A DNA stretch of 44,651 bases from an uncultured Alphaproteobacteria bacterium. Its GTDB lineage: Bacteria; Pseudomonadota; Alphaproteobacteria; UBA6615. Below the pieces are notes generated by a model, which saw only the letters and a list, made by a program, of their open reading frames with translations, was not told the origin of the DNA and made no database searches. Location: positions 1-44,651 of the forward strand of contig CALSML010000024.1 in the NCBI GenBank assembly GCA_943787445.1, read 5' to 3'. Both the position numbers and the translations under genes were made by a program. Below, piece after piece: positions 34,480 through 43,584 of the stretch (position 1 is its first letter; every line of letters begins with the position of its first letter).

Positions 34480-35406
34480 ATGACGACCCGGTTTTTCTTC
34501 CATCCCGTGTGCATCGAGCACGAGCCCTCTCCACAGCACCCGGAATCACCGGATCGCTTGCGCACGATCGCGCAGGTGCTCTCTGACGGTGAATTTGATG
34601 GCCTGGATCGGCAAACACCGTCCGAGGCCAGCCGGGCCCATATCATGCGCGCGCACCCTGAGGACTATGTTGAGCGGGTGTTTGACCTGATTCCCGAAAC
34701 CGGTTACGCGCGGATCGACGCTGACACGATTGTGTCGCCGAAATCTGGGGAAGCGGCTCTGCGTGCTGCCGGCGCTCTCACTGATGCGGTGGATGCCGTG
34801 ATGACCGGGGAAGTCGACAACGCATTCTGTGCCATTCGCCCGCCTGGCCATCATGCCGAAGCGGAACGGGGAATGGGGTTCTGCCTGTTTAACAATGTGG
34901 TTGTCGGCGCCGAACATGCACGCGCTGCCCACGGCGCAGAGCGCGTTGCAGTGATTGATTTTGATGTCCATCACGGGAACGGAACCCAGGCGATGTTCTG
35001 GGACGATGCGGACATGTTCTATGCCTCGACCCATCAATGGCCGCTTTATCCGGGGACCGGCGACAAGTCGGAGACCGGCGCCCATGACAATGTCGTCAAT
35101 GCGCCGCTCTGGGCGGGCGCTGGATCGGAGGATTTTCGTGCTGCGATGCGCGAGGTTGTGTTGCCGGCGTTGGAGGACTTCGCACCCGATCTGGTGATGA
35201 TTTCGGCGGGGTTTGATGCTGATCGCCGTGACCCTCTGGCGCAACTGGCGCTGGAAACAGAGGATTTCGTCTGGGCGACCGATGTGCTTCGCAAAGTTGC
35301 CGAGAAAAAATGCGATGGGCGCCTCATTTCCACTCTGGAAGGCGGGTATGATCTTCAGGCGTTGGGGGAATCGGCAGCCGCACATGTCCGTGTTCTGATG
35401 GGGTAA
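34480..35406 (+). CDS. Histone-deacetylase/acetoin-utilisation family deacetylase
   Basis: 308 residues, a zinc-dependent arginase-fold amidohydrolase of the HDAC/AcuC/AphA family. Diagnostic sequences: HPVCIEHEPSPQHPESPDRL at the start, FCAIRPPGHHAEAERGMGFC (catalytic His pair), VAVIDFDVHHGNGTQAMFWD (zinc D-x-H), FYASTHQWPLYPGTGDKSET, MISAGFDADRRDPLAQLALE (zinc Asp), and LEGGYDLQALGESAAAHVRV with the transition-state Tyr. Bacterial members remove acetyl groups from proteins or polyamines. The gene is often found just ahead of xseB-ispA-dxs in alphaproteobacteria, as here. It is the first gene of the undamaged right part of the window. Confidence 0.95.
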   Translation: MTTRFFFHPVCIEHEPSPQHPESPDRLRTIAQVLSDGEFDGLDRQTPSEASRAHIMRAHPEDYVERVFDLIPETGYARIDADTIVSPKSGEAALRAAGALTDAVDAVMTGEVDNAFCAIRPPGHHAEAERGMGFCLFNNVVVGAEHARAAHGAERVAVIDFDVHHGNGTQAMFWDDADMFYASTHQWPLYPGTGDKSETGAHDNVVNAPLWAGAGSEDFRAAMREVVLPALEDFAPDLVMISAGFDADRRDPLAQLALETEDFVWATDVLRKVAEKKCDGRLISTLEGGYDLQALGESAAAHVRVLMG

Positions 35407-35495
35407 CCCACAATCCGGCCTGGAGTGTTTGACGGGGGCTTCCGGCGCAGATACACCGACCCGAACAGCAGATGACCTTTGGCGAAGGAATGAAG

Positions 35496-35759
35496 ATGGT
35501 AGATGACAGCAAGGGTGCAGAGATACCTACCGATATTGCCGCGCTCTCATTTGAGGATGCGCTTGCGCAACTCGATACGATCGTTCGAAGTCTGGAAGGT
35601 GGCGAAAGTGCCCTTGATGACGCAATTGCAGCCTATGAGCGTGGTGCGGCGCTCAAGCAGCACTGTGAAACCAAGCTTCGGGAAGCGCAGGTCCGGGTCG
35701 ACAAGATTTCGCTTGGACCGGACGGCAACCCGGAAGCCACACCGGCGGATGCCGGTTAG
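35496..35759 (+). CDS. xseB: Exodeoxyribonuclease VII small subunit
   Basis: 87 residues from ATG 35496, with GGA at the right distance upstream; ATG 35490 is only two bases from it. The XseB core is LSFEDALAQLDTIVRSLEGG, then SALDDAIAAYERGAALKQHC and ETKLREAQVRVDKI, a helical hairpin that multimerises around the large subunit XseA. The complex degrades single-stranded DNA from both ends. xseA is not in the window. The 42-base gap to ispA suggests cotranscription. Confidence 0.95.
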   Translation: MVDDSKGAEIPTDIAALSFEDALAQLDTIVRSLEGGESALDDAIAAYERGAALKQHCETKLREAQVRVDKISLGPDGNPEATPADAG

Positions 35760-35801
35760 GTTCCGACCTGCTTTGGATCTGGTCTCATTTTTTCAAACGA
35801 C

Positions 35802-36698
35802 ATGTCTTCTGATGACTATGCCGCAGCCCTTTCGGGCATAGCAGCGGAGTTCGACGCATGCCTGTCACGGGTCTTGGAACAGGAGCCCGGCGATGTGCCG
35901 CGCCTGTGGGAGGCAATGCGCTATGCGGCGATGGCGGGGGGCAAACGCCTGCGGCCGTTTCTGGTCGTCACCAGCGCCGATGTGTGCGGTGGCGAGCGGA
36001 CCGGGGCCTTGCGGGTAGCTGCCGCGATAGAAATCATGCACACCTATTCGCTGGTGCATGATGATCTTCCGGCGATGGATGATGACGACCTGCGCCGCGG
36101 ACAACCCACCCTGCATCGGGCCTTCGATGAGGCCACGGCGATCCTCGCTGGGGATGCGCTGCTGACCCTCGCGTTTGAAGTGCTCGCAGATCCGGCGACA
36201 CATGACGACAGTCAAATCCGCTCGGATCTGGTTCTGGGCTTGGCCCGGGCCGGAGGTCCGCGGGGAATGGCAGGTGGTCAGATGCTCGATCTGGAGGCGG
36301 AAACCAAGCCCGAGGCCGAGCGGGATGCCGTTATCCGTCTGGAATCCATGAAAACCGGTGCATTGTTTGCCTGGTCTTGCGAGGCCGGTGCCGTGGTGTC
36401 CGGCGCGGATCAGCAGGCACGCGAGAAATTGCGGGCGTTTGGCGCCGAATTCGGCATGGCGTTCCAGATCACCGACGATATTCTGGATGAAATCGGTGAT
36501 CCCGATGAAGTCGGCAAAGCTGTCGGCAAGGACAGTGAACGCGGGAAGGCGACGCTGGTCTCCCTGTGGGGCATCGAGGGTGCGCGGGATGCGGCATTGG
36601 AGCACGCCCGAAAAGCCATGGAAAACCTTGATTTCTTTGGGGAAAAGGCAGATTTATTGCGAGCTTCTGCCGCGCAGTTGATCGACAGACGCGTATGA
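35802..36698 (+). CDS. ispA: Farnesyl diphosphate synthase / short-chain polyprenyl synthase
   Basis: 298 residues of the all-helical trans-prenyltransferase fold. The first aspartate-rich motif is HDDLPAMDDDDLRRGQPTLH (DDx4D, the bacterial type of IspA) and the second is FQITDDILDEIGDPDEVGKA (DDxxD); AMRYAAMAGGKRLRPFLVVT binds diphosphate. Two residues between the two parts of the first motif, and the residues ahead of it (HTYSLV), fit a C15 product, condensing dimethylallyl and isopentenyl diphosphates to farnesyl diphosphate. Placement directly before dxs supports isoprenoid synthesis. Confidence 0.93.
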   Translation: MSSDDYAAALSGIAAEFDACLSRVLEQEPGDVPRLWEAMRYAAMAGGKRLRPFLVVTSADVCGGERTGALRVAAAIEIMHTYSLVHDDLPAMDDDDLRRGQPTLHRAFDEATAILAGDALLTLAFEVLADPATHDDSQIRSDLVLGLARAGGPRGMAGGQMLDLEAETKPEAERDAVIRLESMKTGALFAWSCEAGAVVSGADQQAREKLRAFGAEFGMAFQITDDILDEIGDPDEVGKAVGKDSERGKATLVSLWGIEGARDAALEHARKAMENLDFFGEKADLLRASAAQLIDRRV

Positions 36699-36743
36699 TT
36701 GTATTCATCAATCGGATTGGGCCGATCCCAAACGGGCGAAACC

Positions 36744-38666
36744 GTGAGCGATAGCAGCAAGACAACTCTTCTCGACACCGTCCGCATTCCTGAGGATATG
36801 CGTGATTTCACGGCTGACCAGCTCAAGCAGTTGGCAGATGAATTGCGTGCAGAGACGATTAATGCCGTTTCTATCACCGGCGGACATCTGGGCGCCGGTC
36901 TGGGCGTTGTGGAACTGACGGTGGCTTTGCACCATGTGTTCGAGGCCCCGGCCGATCGGCTGATCTGGGATGTCAGTCATCAGTGTTATCCGCACAAGAT
37001 TCTGACCGGTCGGCGGGACCGTATTCGAACCCTTCGACAGGGTGGTGGATTGTCCGGCTTCACGCGACGGGTCGAAAGTGAATACGACCCGTTCGGGGCG
37101 GCGCACAGTTCGACGTCCATTTCGGCTGGCCTTGGCATGGCTGTCGCCCGCGATCTTGCCGAGAAGGACAACAATGTCGTCTGCGTGATTGGTGACGGCT
37201 CCATGAGCGCCGGGATGGCTTATGAGGCCATGAACAACGCCGGTTCGATGGACACCCAGCTGGTTGTGGTTCTGAACGACAATGACATGTCGATCGCGCC
37301 GGCCGTGGGTGCGATGAGCGCCTATCTGTCACGGCTGATTTCGTCGAAGAGCTATCGTTCTTTGCGCCAGATCGCCAAGGACATGGCGCACAAATTCCCG
37401 AAAAGTTTCGAGGAAGCGGCCCGACGCGCTGAAGAGCATGCTCGTGGCTTCGTGACGGGCGGAACACTGTTCGAGGAACTTGGCTTCTACTACATCGGCC
37501 CGATTGATGGTCACAATATCGACCATCTGCTGCCGGTCCTGAAAAATGTACGGGACAGCAAACAGAACGTGCCGGTGCTCGTCCATGTGGTGACCCAGAA
37601 GGGCAAGGGCTTCGAATCCGACAAGGGCGAAGATGAAAAGTATCACGCGGTCGCGAAGTTCGATGTCGTCACCGGTGCGCAGGTAAAGGCGAAATCCAAC
37701 GCGCCGAGTTACACCAAGGTGTTTGCCCAAAGTCTGGTCAAGGAAGCCGAGCGCGATGAAAAGATTGTCGCCATCACTGCGGCGATGCCCTCGGGGACCG
37801 GTCTGAATATTTTCGGCGAAGCCTTTCCGGATCGCTGCTTTGACGTGGCGATCGCCGAGCAGCATGGGGTGACCTTCGCCGCCGGTCTGGCGTCAGAAGG
37901 CTTCAAACCCTTTACGGCGATCTATTCGACCTTTCTGCAGCGCGGCTACGACCAGGTTGTACACGACGTTGCGATCCAGAGCCTGCCGGTCCGGTTCGCC
38001 ATTGATCGTGCCGGTCTTGTGGGAGCTGACGGGGCGACCCACCACGGCTCATTCGATGTGGCCTATCTGGGCTGCCTGCCCGGTTTCGTGCTGATGGCCG
38101 CTGCCGATGAGGCCGAACTGGTGAAGATGGTGGCAACTGCCGCACAGATCGATGACCGCCCATCCGCGTTCCGCTATCCCCGTGGGGAAGGCGTCGGTGT
38201 GGAAATGCCGGCGATTGGCGTGCCGCTGGAAATCGGCAAGGGCCGGATCATGCAGGAAGGCACGACCGTGGCGCTTCTGTCCTATGGCGGACGGCTGCAG
38301 GAATGTCTGCGTGCGGCTGAGGACCTCGCCGCACACGGGTTGAGCGCGACGGTTGCGGATGCCCGCTTCGCCAAACCCCTTGATACCGATCTGGTCCGGC
38401 GTCTCGCCCGTGAACATGAAGTCCTCATCACCATCGAAGAGGGCTCCACCGGTGGTTTTGCCACCCAGGTAATGACGGATCTGGCTAATGAAGGTCTGCT
38501 CGATGGTGGTTTGAAGTTCCGGCCGATGACCCTGCCGGATATTTTCATCGATCATGAGAAACCCGAAATCCAGTATGAGATGGCCGGGCTGACAGCATCG
38601 CATATCGTGGCAAAGGTACTTTGCGCCCTGGGGCGGGACTCTGAAGTGAGCGGCGCCCGCGCCTGA
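36744..38666 (+). CDS. dxs: 1-deoxy-D-xylulose-5-phosphate synthase
   Basis: 640 residues starting at GTG 36744; the frame also stays open to 36699, but that overlaps nothing useful. It condenses pyruvate and glyceraldehyde-3-phosphate with thiamine diphosphate, the first step of the MEP pathway. Motifs: [60 protein letters not shown] (ThDP GDG...NN), [40 protein letters not shown] (transketolase pyrimidine half with catalytic Glu), [20 protein letters not shown] and the C-terminal [20 protein letters not shown]. It feeds the ispA gene 46 bases upstream. No defect seen. Confidence 0.97.
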   Translation: MSDSSKTTLLDTVRIPEDMRDFTADQLKQLADELRAETINAVSITGGHLGAGLGVVELTVALHHVFEAPADRLIWDVSHQCYPHKILTGRRDRIRTLRQGGGLSGFTRRVESEYDPFGAAHSSTSISAGLGMAVARDLAEKDNNVVCVIGDGSMSAGMAYEAMNNAGSMDTQLVVVLNDNDMSIAPAVGAMSAYLSRLISSKSYRSLRQIAKDMAHKFPKSFEEAARRAEEHARGFVTGGTLFEELGFYYIGPIDGHNIDHLLPVLKNVRDSKQNVPVLVHVVTQKGKGFESDKGEDEKYHAVAKFDVVTGAQVKAKSNAPSYTKVFAQSLVKEAERDEKIVAITAAMPSGTGLNIFGEAFPDRCFDVAIAEQHGVTFAAGLASEGFKPFTAIYSTFLQRGYDQVVHDVAIQSLPVRFAIDRAGLVGADGATHHGSFDVAYLGCLPGFVLMAAADEAELVKMVATAAQIDDRPSAFRYPRGEGVGVEMPAIGVPLEIGKGRIMQEGTTVALLSYGGRLQECLRAAEDLAAHGLSATVADARFAKPLDTDLVRRLAREHEVLITIEEGSTGGFATQVMTDLANEGLLDGGLKFRPMTLPDIFIDHEKPEIQYEMAGLTASHIVAKVLCALGRDSEVSGARA

Positions 38667-38684
38667 TTTTCGGGGCGGGAGACC

Positions 38685-39947
38685 ATGGAGGCGCAATCCC
38701 TTCTTGCTTTGGCAATGGCGCTGGTCGGTTTCGGGCTCATCTCGGCACGCCTGTCGGGCACCATCCTGACCGCACCGATCCTGTTTGTTGCAGCAGGCTT
38801 GCTGCTCGGCCCGCTGGGCCTCCATGTTGTCGAGATTGATTTTAGCGGTGGGGCGATCGAGACCATTGCCGAATTCACGCTGGTCCTCGTTCTGTTCACG
38901 GATGCTGCCCGCATTGATGTGCGCACACTCTGGCGTTACCACAATCTGCCCATGCGCATGCTGCTCGTGGGTTTGCCGCTGACCATCCTCGCTGGCATTG
39001 CAGCTGCGATGATGGTGTTTCTGGGATTGCCGATCCTCGAAGCTGCGCTACTGGCCGCGATTCTCGCCCCCACCGATGCCGCGCTGGGTCAGGCTGTCGT
39101 GAGTGATCGTGTCATACCCGTGCGCATCCGCCAGACCCTGAATGCCGAAAGCGGTCTGAACGACGGGATTGCCCTGCCGGTGGTGCTGCTGTTCGCCAGC
39201 CTGGCACTGGCGACGGAGGGACCGCAACAGCATGCTGCTGACTGGATCGAATTCGGTCTGCTGCAGATTACGCTCGGCCCGCTCGCAGGTGTTCTGGCCG
39301 GGTATATCGGGGGGCGGCTGATTGATCGTGCTGCCGCGGCAAGCTGGATGACGACGGCGTTTCAGGGACTGAGTGCGCTCGGTGTAGCGCTGGCTGCGTT
39401 TGCGGCGGCAGAACTGATTGGCGGCAATGGGTTCATTGCGGCCTTCGTGGCCGGTCTGACTGTCGGCAATGTCCATCGCGGGGTTTGCGAATATCTCTTT
39501 GATTTCGCAGAGAGCGAGGGGCAGTTGCTGACCGTGGTGACCTTCTTCCTGTTTGGTACCGTGATCGTTCCCCAGATCGCCGACCAGATCACCCTCGCGG
39601 TTGTGTTCTATGCGTTGCTCAGTCTGACGGTCGTTCGCATGGTGCCGGTGATTTTAAGCTTGCTGGGGACCGGTTTGAGCCTGCCAACCTGGTTCTTCCT
39701 CGGTTGGTTCGGTCCCCCGGGCCTCGCGTCGATTCTGTTTGCGCTCCTGGTACTCGATGAGAACGAGGTGATGCTCGCGTCACCGGTGCTGGCGACTGTT
39801 TCGGTCACGGTCTTGCTGAGTGTCCTGCTGCACGGCGTCACTGCTGCACCCGCTGCCCGCTGGTACGGGCGGAAAGCCGTGGAGATGGGAGACTGCGAGG
39901 AAGTCATGCCGGTCGAAGAAATGCCGACCCGGTACCGGGAGATGTAG
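38685..39947 (+). CDS. Na+/H+ (CPA1-type) cation:proton antiporter
   Basis: 420 residues with about 12 hydrophobic helices, an inner-membrane monovalent cation/proton exchanger. Signature regions: LFVAAGLLLGPLGLHVVEID, IAEFTLVLVLFTDAARIDVR (TM3 F-x-D-A), AILAPTDAALGQAVVSDRVI (the A-P-T-D-A unwound helix) and RIRQTLNAESGLNDGIALPV (N-A-E-S-G-L-N-D-G, ion-binding Asp), and later FLGWFGPPGLASILFALLVL (W-F-G-P-R/P-G). The GGGCGGGAG before the ATG is a good ribosome-binding site. It lies 18 bases after dxs, so it reads as part of that operon. The ion (Na+, K+ or Li+) is not determined. A terminator follows. Confidence 0.93.
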   Translation: MEAQSLLALAMALVGFGLISARLSGTILTAPILFVAAGLLLGPLGLHVVEIDFSGGAIETIAEFTLVLVLFTDAARIDVRTLWRYHNLPMRMLLVGLPLTILAGIAAAMMVFLGLPILEAALLAAILAPTDAALGQAVVSDRVIPVRIRQTLNAESGLNDGIALPVVLLFASLALATEGPQQHAADWIEFGLLQITLGPLAGVLAGYIGGRLIDRAAAASWMTTAFQGLSALGVALAAFAAAELIGGNGFIAAFVAGLTVGNVHRGVCEYLFDFAESEGQLLTVVTFFLFGTVIVPQIADQITLAVVFYALLSLTVVRMVPVILSLLGTGLSLPTWFFLGWFGPPGLASILFALLVLDENEVMLASPVLATVSVTVLLSVLLHGVTAAPAARWYGRKAVEMGDCEEVMPVEEMPTRYREM

Positions 39948-39975
39948 ATCACTGTCGAGAGGTTCCCAGACACAA

Positions 39976-40014
39976 AAAAGGGCGGGCGCTTCATCAGCGA
40001 TCCGCCCTTTTCTT
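39976..40014. terminator. Bidirectional rho-independent terminator
   Basis: AAAAGGGCGG (39976-39985) pairs with CCGCCCTTTT (40002-40011); inside, CGCT (39987-39990) pairs with AGCG (39996-39999) around TCATC. T's follow on the plus strand and A's precede it, so it can end the deacetylase-to-antiporter transcription unit from the left and the small secreted-protein gene from the right. Confidence 0.8.
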
Positions 40015-40052
40015 TGCAATTTGAAAGCGCGACAGACGCGGCGACGGCGCGC

Positions 40053-40256
40053 CTATTTGTCCTTCATCATCTTGTCTTTTTTCATTTTCATCTTTTCGCC
40101 ATCCATCTGTTTGTGGAGGCCCTTTTTCTTGCCCTCACCGCGTTCCATGGCCTTATCCGCTTTGCCGTAGGCCCCTTTGTGGCCGTACGCGAGAGCAGGT
40201 GTGGCAAGCAATGCGATGGCGGTCACGGCTGTGGCGATGGTGAGTGCTAGTTTCAT
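40053..40256 (-). CDS. Small secreted Lys/Met/His-rich protein
   Basis: 67 residues. A clear Sec signal peptide (MKLALTIATAVTAIALLATP, then ALA and a cleavage site before YGHKG) precedes a mature peptide of about 44 residues rich in Lys, Met, Gly and His: GKADKAMERGEGKKKGLHKQ and MDGEKMKMKKDKMMKDK. Eight methionines in the mature part are unusual. Methionine- and histidine-rich periplasmic peptides often bind copper or another metal, which is a possibility only. I do not recognise a family. It reads towards the terminator shared with the antiporter, and a plausible promoter region of about 120 bases lies upstream before the hydroxyacid dehydrogenase gene. Confidence 0.75.
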   Translation of the reverse strand: MKLALTIATAVTAIALLATPALAYGHKGAYGKADKAMERGEGKKKGLHKQMDGEKMKMKKDKMMKDK

Positions 40257-40375
40257 GAAAAGACCCCGTTTCCTGATGGTCTGCTAATTAGGTGTTGTTA
40301 ATATAATGGTGGTGCCGGGTTCGATTACAAGTGGTTTCACTTCACGGAACGAATTTCCGGTACTTCTCTGACTCG

Positions 40376-41548
40376 CTAGAGCGGCAACTCGTGTGGCAGG
40401 ACTACGTGGTCCCGGGTGATCTGGTTCAGATCGGTCAGGCCCATCACGCCCATGGTCCGGCGCAGTTCGGTCTGGAGAATTTCCAGCGCCCGTGATGCGC
40501 CCGGCTCACCCGCCGCGGAGACGCCATACAGCGTGGCGCGTCCGACGATGACAGCATCGGCGCCCAGGGCCAGACCCTTGAGGATGTCGCTGCCGCGGCG
40601 AAAGCCGGAATCAACGATCACGATCATCTTGTCGCCGACCTCTCGCACCACGGATGGCAACACATCAATCGGCGCCAGTGCGGCATCACTTGCGATACCG
40701 CCATGGTTGGAGATGATCACGCAATCGGCACCGAGTTCGGCACATTTTGCGGCGTCTTCAGCGTGAAGAACACCTTTTACCACCAGCTTGCGGGGCCACA
40801 AGTCCCGGATGCGTTTCAGAAAGTCCCAATCCAGCGTGTCGTTCTTGAACAGAAAGTCACGCACGCCTCGCGTGGACAGTCCTTCAGGCATGTCGATGTT
40901 GCTGTAGCGGGGCAGGTGGCCATCGGCGAGTACATAGCGTCCGACAGTGCCGAATAGCCAGCGCGGATGGGTCACCAGATCGGCGATGTTTCGCGGGGTC
41001 AGACGCACGGGCATGGTGGTGCCGTTACGCACATCGAATTCGCGATTGTAGGGCACGGTGGAATCGACGGTCAGCACCAGTGCGTCGAATCCGGCTGCCT
41101 CGGCGCGGGGGACAGCCTTCAGGGAGGCTTCCATGTCGCGCCAGACATACAGATGATACCACTGGCGACCGCCGCCATTTTCGCGGATGGCTTCCATTGG
41201 CGTGTTCGACGTACTGGCCAGCGTGAAGGGGATGTTCGCCTTCGCCGCGGCCTTTGCGAGTTCGGTCTCGCCACGATACCAGACAAACCCGGCGGGTCCG
41301 GTCGGTCCGATCACCAGAGGCATGCCGACCTCCTCGCCAAAGATCGACGAATGCGTATGTCGCCCGGAGGTGTCGTTCAGCACGTGGGAGCGCAGCTTGA
41401 TTCGCTCCAGGGCGGCGCGGTTGTGACGCAGGGCCACGTCATCCTCGGAACCGCGATCGATGAACTCGAACAGTCCTTTGGTCAGCCGCCGCTTGGCGAG
41501 CCTGCGCAAGTCTTCGATGTTGAGGGCAGCTGTGGCGAGGTTGCTCAT
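40376..41548 (-). CDS. FMN-dependent alpha-hydroxy-acid dehydrogenase/oxidase
   Basis: 390 residues forming an FMN-binding TIM barrel like L-lactate dehydrogenase LldD, glycolate oxidase and mandelate dehydrogenase. Start: LEDLRRLAKRRL-type with KGLFEFIDRGSEDDVALRHN; MPLVIGPTGPAGFVWYRGET; ANIPFTLASTSNTPMEAIRE; QWYHLYVWRDMEASLKAVPR; LVLTVDSTVPYNREFDVRNG; LVVKGVLHAEDAAKCAELGA; ADCVIISNHGGIASDAALAP (catalytic His in SNHGG); VIVDSGFRRGSDILKGLALG for the phosphate. The usual R-Q-L-D after SNHGG is replaced by IASD, so substrate binding may differ from lactate oxidisers. The ATG overlaps the stop of the small gene upstream (TGATG). Confidence 0.92.
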   Translation of the reverse strand: MSNLATAALNIEDLRRLAKRRLTKGLFEFIDRGSEDDVALRHNRAALERIKLRSHVLNDTSGRHTHSSIFGEEVGMPLVIGPTGPAGFVWYRGETELAKAAAKANIPFTLASTSNTPMEAIRENGGGRQWYHLYVWRDMEASLKAVPRAEAAGFDALVLTVDSTVPYNREFDVRNGTTMPVRLTPRNIADLVTHPRWLFGTVGRYVLADGHLPRYSNIDMPEGLSTRGVRDFLFKNDTLDWDFLKRIRDLWPRKLVVKGVLHAEDAAKCAELGADCVIISNHGGIASDAALAPIDVLPSVVREVGDKMIVIVDSGFRRGSDILKGLALGADAVIVGRATLYGVSAAGEPGASRALEILQTELRRTMGVMGLTDLNQITRDHVVLPHELPL

Positions 41549-41763
41549 CAGGAGGTGCTCCGTGTCGCGCGCCGACGCCGGCTCCGCTGCGGCGCGATAT
41601 AGGATTCCACTCCGTAATTCACCGAGACCATCCAGTCTGCATAGGTCGGCTCAATGGCCTTGAGCGCCTGGATCATCTCCTGCCGGAAGAATTCTTCCAG
41701 TGGCGCGCCGCGGCCCGGCCAGATGCGCTCCCAGATAGTGAGATCAGCGAGAAATTGGGTCAT
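41548..41763 (-). CDS. Small uncharacterised protein
   Basis: 71 residues from ATG 41763. MTQFLADLTIWERIWPGRGA, PLEEFFRQEMIQALKAIEPT, then a tail rich in Arg and Ser. Unrecognised. The sequence looks like a real soluble protein (aromatic and amphipathic helices) and the stop overlaps the hydroxyacid dehydrogenase start (TGATG), so translation is probably coupled. No signal peptide or catalytic motif. It could be an accessory subunit of that oxidoreductase, but nothing in the sequence shows it. Confidence 0.6.
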   Translation of the reverse strand: MTQFLADLTIWERIWPGRGAPLEEFFRQEMIQALKAIEPTYADWMVSVNYGVESYIAPQRSRRRRATRSTS

Positions 41764-41782
41764 CACAGTTGTGCTCTAAGCT

Positions 41783-42703
41783 CTACTTCTTCCCGAATGG
41801 CACATCGTCAATGCCTTCGCGTTCTTCCAGCCCGGCCATGCCGCGCATGATTTCGTAGAAGGCGACCGTGTCTTTCTCGGCGTAACCCTTTTCCAGTGCC
41901 GCCTGCATGATCTGGGAATAGACCTGAATCATCATGGTGGGGGCACCGAGCTTCTGGCCCATATCCATCATCAGGCGTGAGTCCTTCAGGCTGACCTTCA
42001 CCTGACCCTGCTTGGAATAGTCGGCGTCGATCATCTTCGGGCCCTTGTCGACCATGGTCTTGGAACTGCACGCGCCGTCTTTCAGGATCTCGAGCAGGTT
42101 GTTGGCCTCCAGTCCGGCTTTCTCACCCAGCACCATGCCTTCGGCAAGTGCGAGCCGGTTACCCGCCAGAATGAGGTTGATAATCAGCTTCGTGCGTGCG
42201 CCCGAGCCGGCCGGACCCATGTGATAGGCTGCACGGGAGAAGCCGGCGAAATAGTCGCGACAGGCTTCGAAATCCTTGGCGTCACCGCCGGCGATGACCA
42301 CAAGATCACCGGTCTGGGCCATGGTGCTGGTGCCGCTGACGGCGGAATCCATGTAGCGGATGCCGCGTTCCTTGAGCTCGGTATAGGTGCGCTCGGAATC
42401 CTCCGGGCGGGCGGTCGTCGTATCGCATACATAAAGACCTTCGGCCGCGCCTGAAGCGATGCCGTTGGCGCCGAAGATCACCTCCCGTGCGATATCGCTG
42501 GTTGGAAGGGAAGCGATCAGGCAGTCCACATCCTTTGCGGCGTCTGCGGGGGTATCGACCTGGTGGCCGCCGGCTTCTGCGAGTTGGTCCATGCGGTTGG
42601 GGTCTAGATCAAAACCCTGAACCCCGAACTGGGACTTGCGCAGATTGGTGATGAAGGCCTGTCCCATCAGGCCCATGCCGACGATACCGATACGTTTGCT
42701 CAT
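41783..42703 (-). CDS. 3-hydroxyisobutyrate-dehydrogenase-like NAD(P) oxidoreductase
   Basis: 306 residues from ATG 42703, with GGGAGAAG upstream; longer in-frame starts up to 42844 overlap tlyA and have no ribosome-binding site. N-terminal Rossmann domain: MSKRIGIVGMGLMGQAFITN; DCLIASLPTSDIAREVIFGA; YVCDTTTARPEDSERTYTEL; IRYMDSAVSGTSTMAQTGDL (substrate loop). The catalytic lysine region is GPAGSGARTKLIINLILAGN, and the C-terminal all-helical domain carries SSKTMVDKGPKMIDADYSKQ. The family oxidises 3-hydroxyisobutyrate, tartronate-semialdehyde or related beta-hydroxy acids; which one cannot be said. With the hydroxyacid dehydrogenase downstream it forms a small operon for hydroxy-acid oxidation. 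Divergent from tlyA with 95 bases between starts. Confidence 0.9.
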   Translation of the reverse strand: MSKRIGIVGMGLMGQAFITNLRKSQFGVQGFDLDPNRMDQLAEAGGHQVDTPADAAKDVDCLIASLPTSDIAREVIFGANGIASGAAEGLYVCDTTTARPEDSERTYTELKERGIRYMDSAVSGTSTMAQTGDLVVIAGGDAKDFEACRDYFAGFSRAAYHMGPAGSGARTKLIINLILAGNRLALAEGMVLGEKAGLEANNLLEILKDGACSSKTMVDKGPKMIDADYSKQGQVKVSLKDSRLMMDMGQKLGAPTMMIQVYSQIMQAALEKGYAEKDTVAFYEIMRGMAGLEEREGIDDVPFGKK

Positions 42704-42798
42704 AAGTGCTTCTCCCGGAAGATGTGCTGTTGTTTGGCATGATCTTACAGTGGGAATGTAGGCGAGAATAGTTGACCTGTCCGTGCTATGTCCCGTTT

Positions 42799-43584
42799 GT
42801 GGCAAAGAACGAGAAAATTCCGAAGACCCGTGCCGATCTGGCACTGGTCGAACGCGGCCTCGCGGATTCGCGGAGCCGAGCTCAGGCGCTGATTCTGGCC
42901 GGGCTGGTCTTCAGTGGTGAAAAACGCGTCGAGAAGGCGGGGGACAGCCTCGCAGCCGACGCGCCTCTGGAGCTGCGTGGCCAGGACCATCCCTGGGTCA
43001 GCCGGGGCGGGCTGAAGCTTGATCACGCGCTCGCGGAACTGCAAATAGACGTCACGGATGCGGTTGCCATTGATGTGGGCGCTTCGACAGGTGGATTCAC
43101 CGATGTGCTGCTCTCGCGCGGCGCAAAGCGGGTCTATGCCGTCGATGTCGGTCATGGTCAGTTCGCGTGGAAGCTGCGCAATGACGACCGCGTGGTGGTG
43201 CTGGAGAAGACCAATGCGCGCCACCTGACGGCCGAGCAGATTCCCGAGCCGGTGGATGTGATCGTCTGTGATGCAAGCTTTATCGGCCTGCAGGTCGTGC
43301 TGCCCGCCGCAATGGGGTTGGCCGCACCAGGCGCGCGCCTGATCGCGCTGATCAAGCCGCAATTCGAAGTCGGCAAGAGCGAAGTCGGCAAAAAGGGCGT
43401 GGTTCGTGATCCTGCCTTGCATGAGGCCGTCTGCACGCGTATCCGCAACTGGGTCGATGGTCTGCCCGGCTGGCAGGTGACCGGGCTGGCCGAAAGTCCG
43501 ATCACCGGACCGGAAGGCAACAAGGAGTTCCTGATTGCGGGGCTTTTCTCCGGAGCAGTCTCCGCAGGGGTAGATGATGAGTAG
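42799..43584 (+). CDS. tlyA: TlyA family rRNA 2'-O-methyltransferase
   Basis: 261 residues from GTG 42799, chosen because the N-terminal motif KTRADLALVERGLADSRSRA begins a few residues later; a start at 42772 would add residues unlike the family. An S4-like RNA-binding domain covers about 1-65 (SRAQALILAGLVFSGEKRVE). A SAM-dependent methyltransferase domain follows: AVAIDVGASTGGFTDVLLSR (SAM motif), VYAVDVGHGQFAWKLRNDDR, VDVIVCDASFIGLQVVLPAA (D-x-S-F-I), LIALIKPQFEVGKSEVGKKG (K catalytic). TlyA methylates 2'-O of cytidines in 16S and 23S rRNA; some members also show haemolysin-like activity. It overlaps the next gene. Confidence 0.95.
   Translation: MAKNEKIPKTRADLALVERGLADSRSRAQALILAGLVFSGEKRVEKAGDSLAADAPLELRGQDHPWVSRGGLKLDHALAELQIDVTDAVAIDVGASTGGFTDVLLSRGAKRVYAVDVGHGQFAWKLRNDDRVVVLEKTNARHLTAEQIPEPVDVIVCDASFIGLQVVLPAAMGLAAPGARLIALIKPQFEVGKSEVGKKGVVRDPALHEAVCTRIRNWVDGLPGWQVTGLAESPITGPEGNKEFLIAGLFSGAVSAGVDDE

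Noticed and set aside
41548..41763. Toxin-antitoxin antidote or toxin for the small gene before the hydroxyacid dehydrogenase
   Set aside because: There is no partner gene of that kind, the overlap is with a metabolic enzyme, and no toxin or antitoxin motif is visible.
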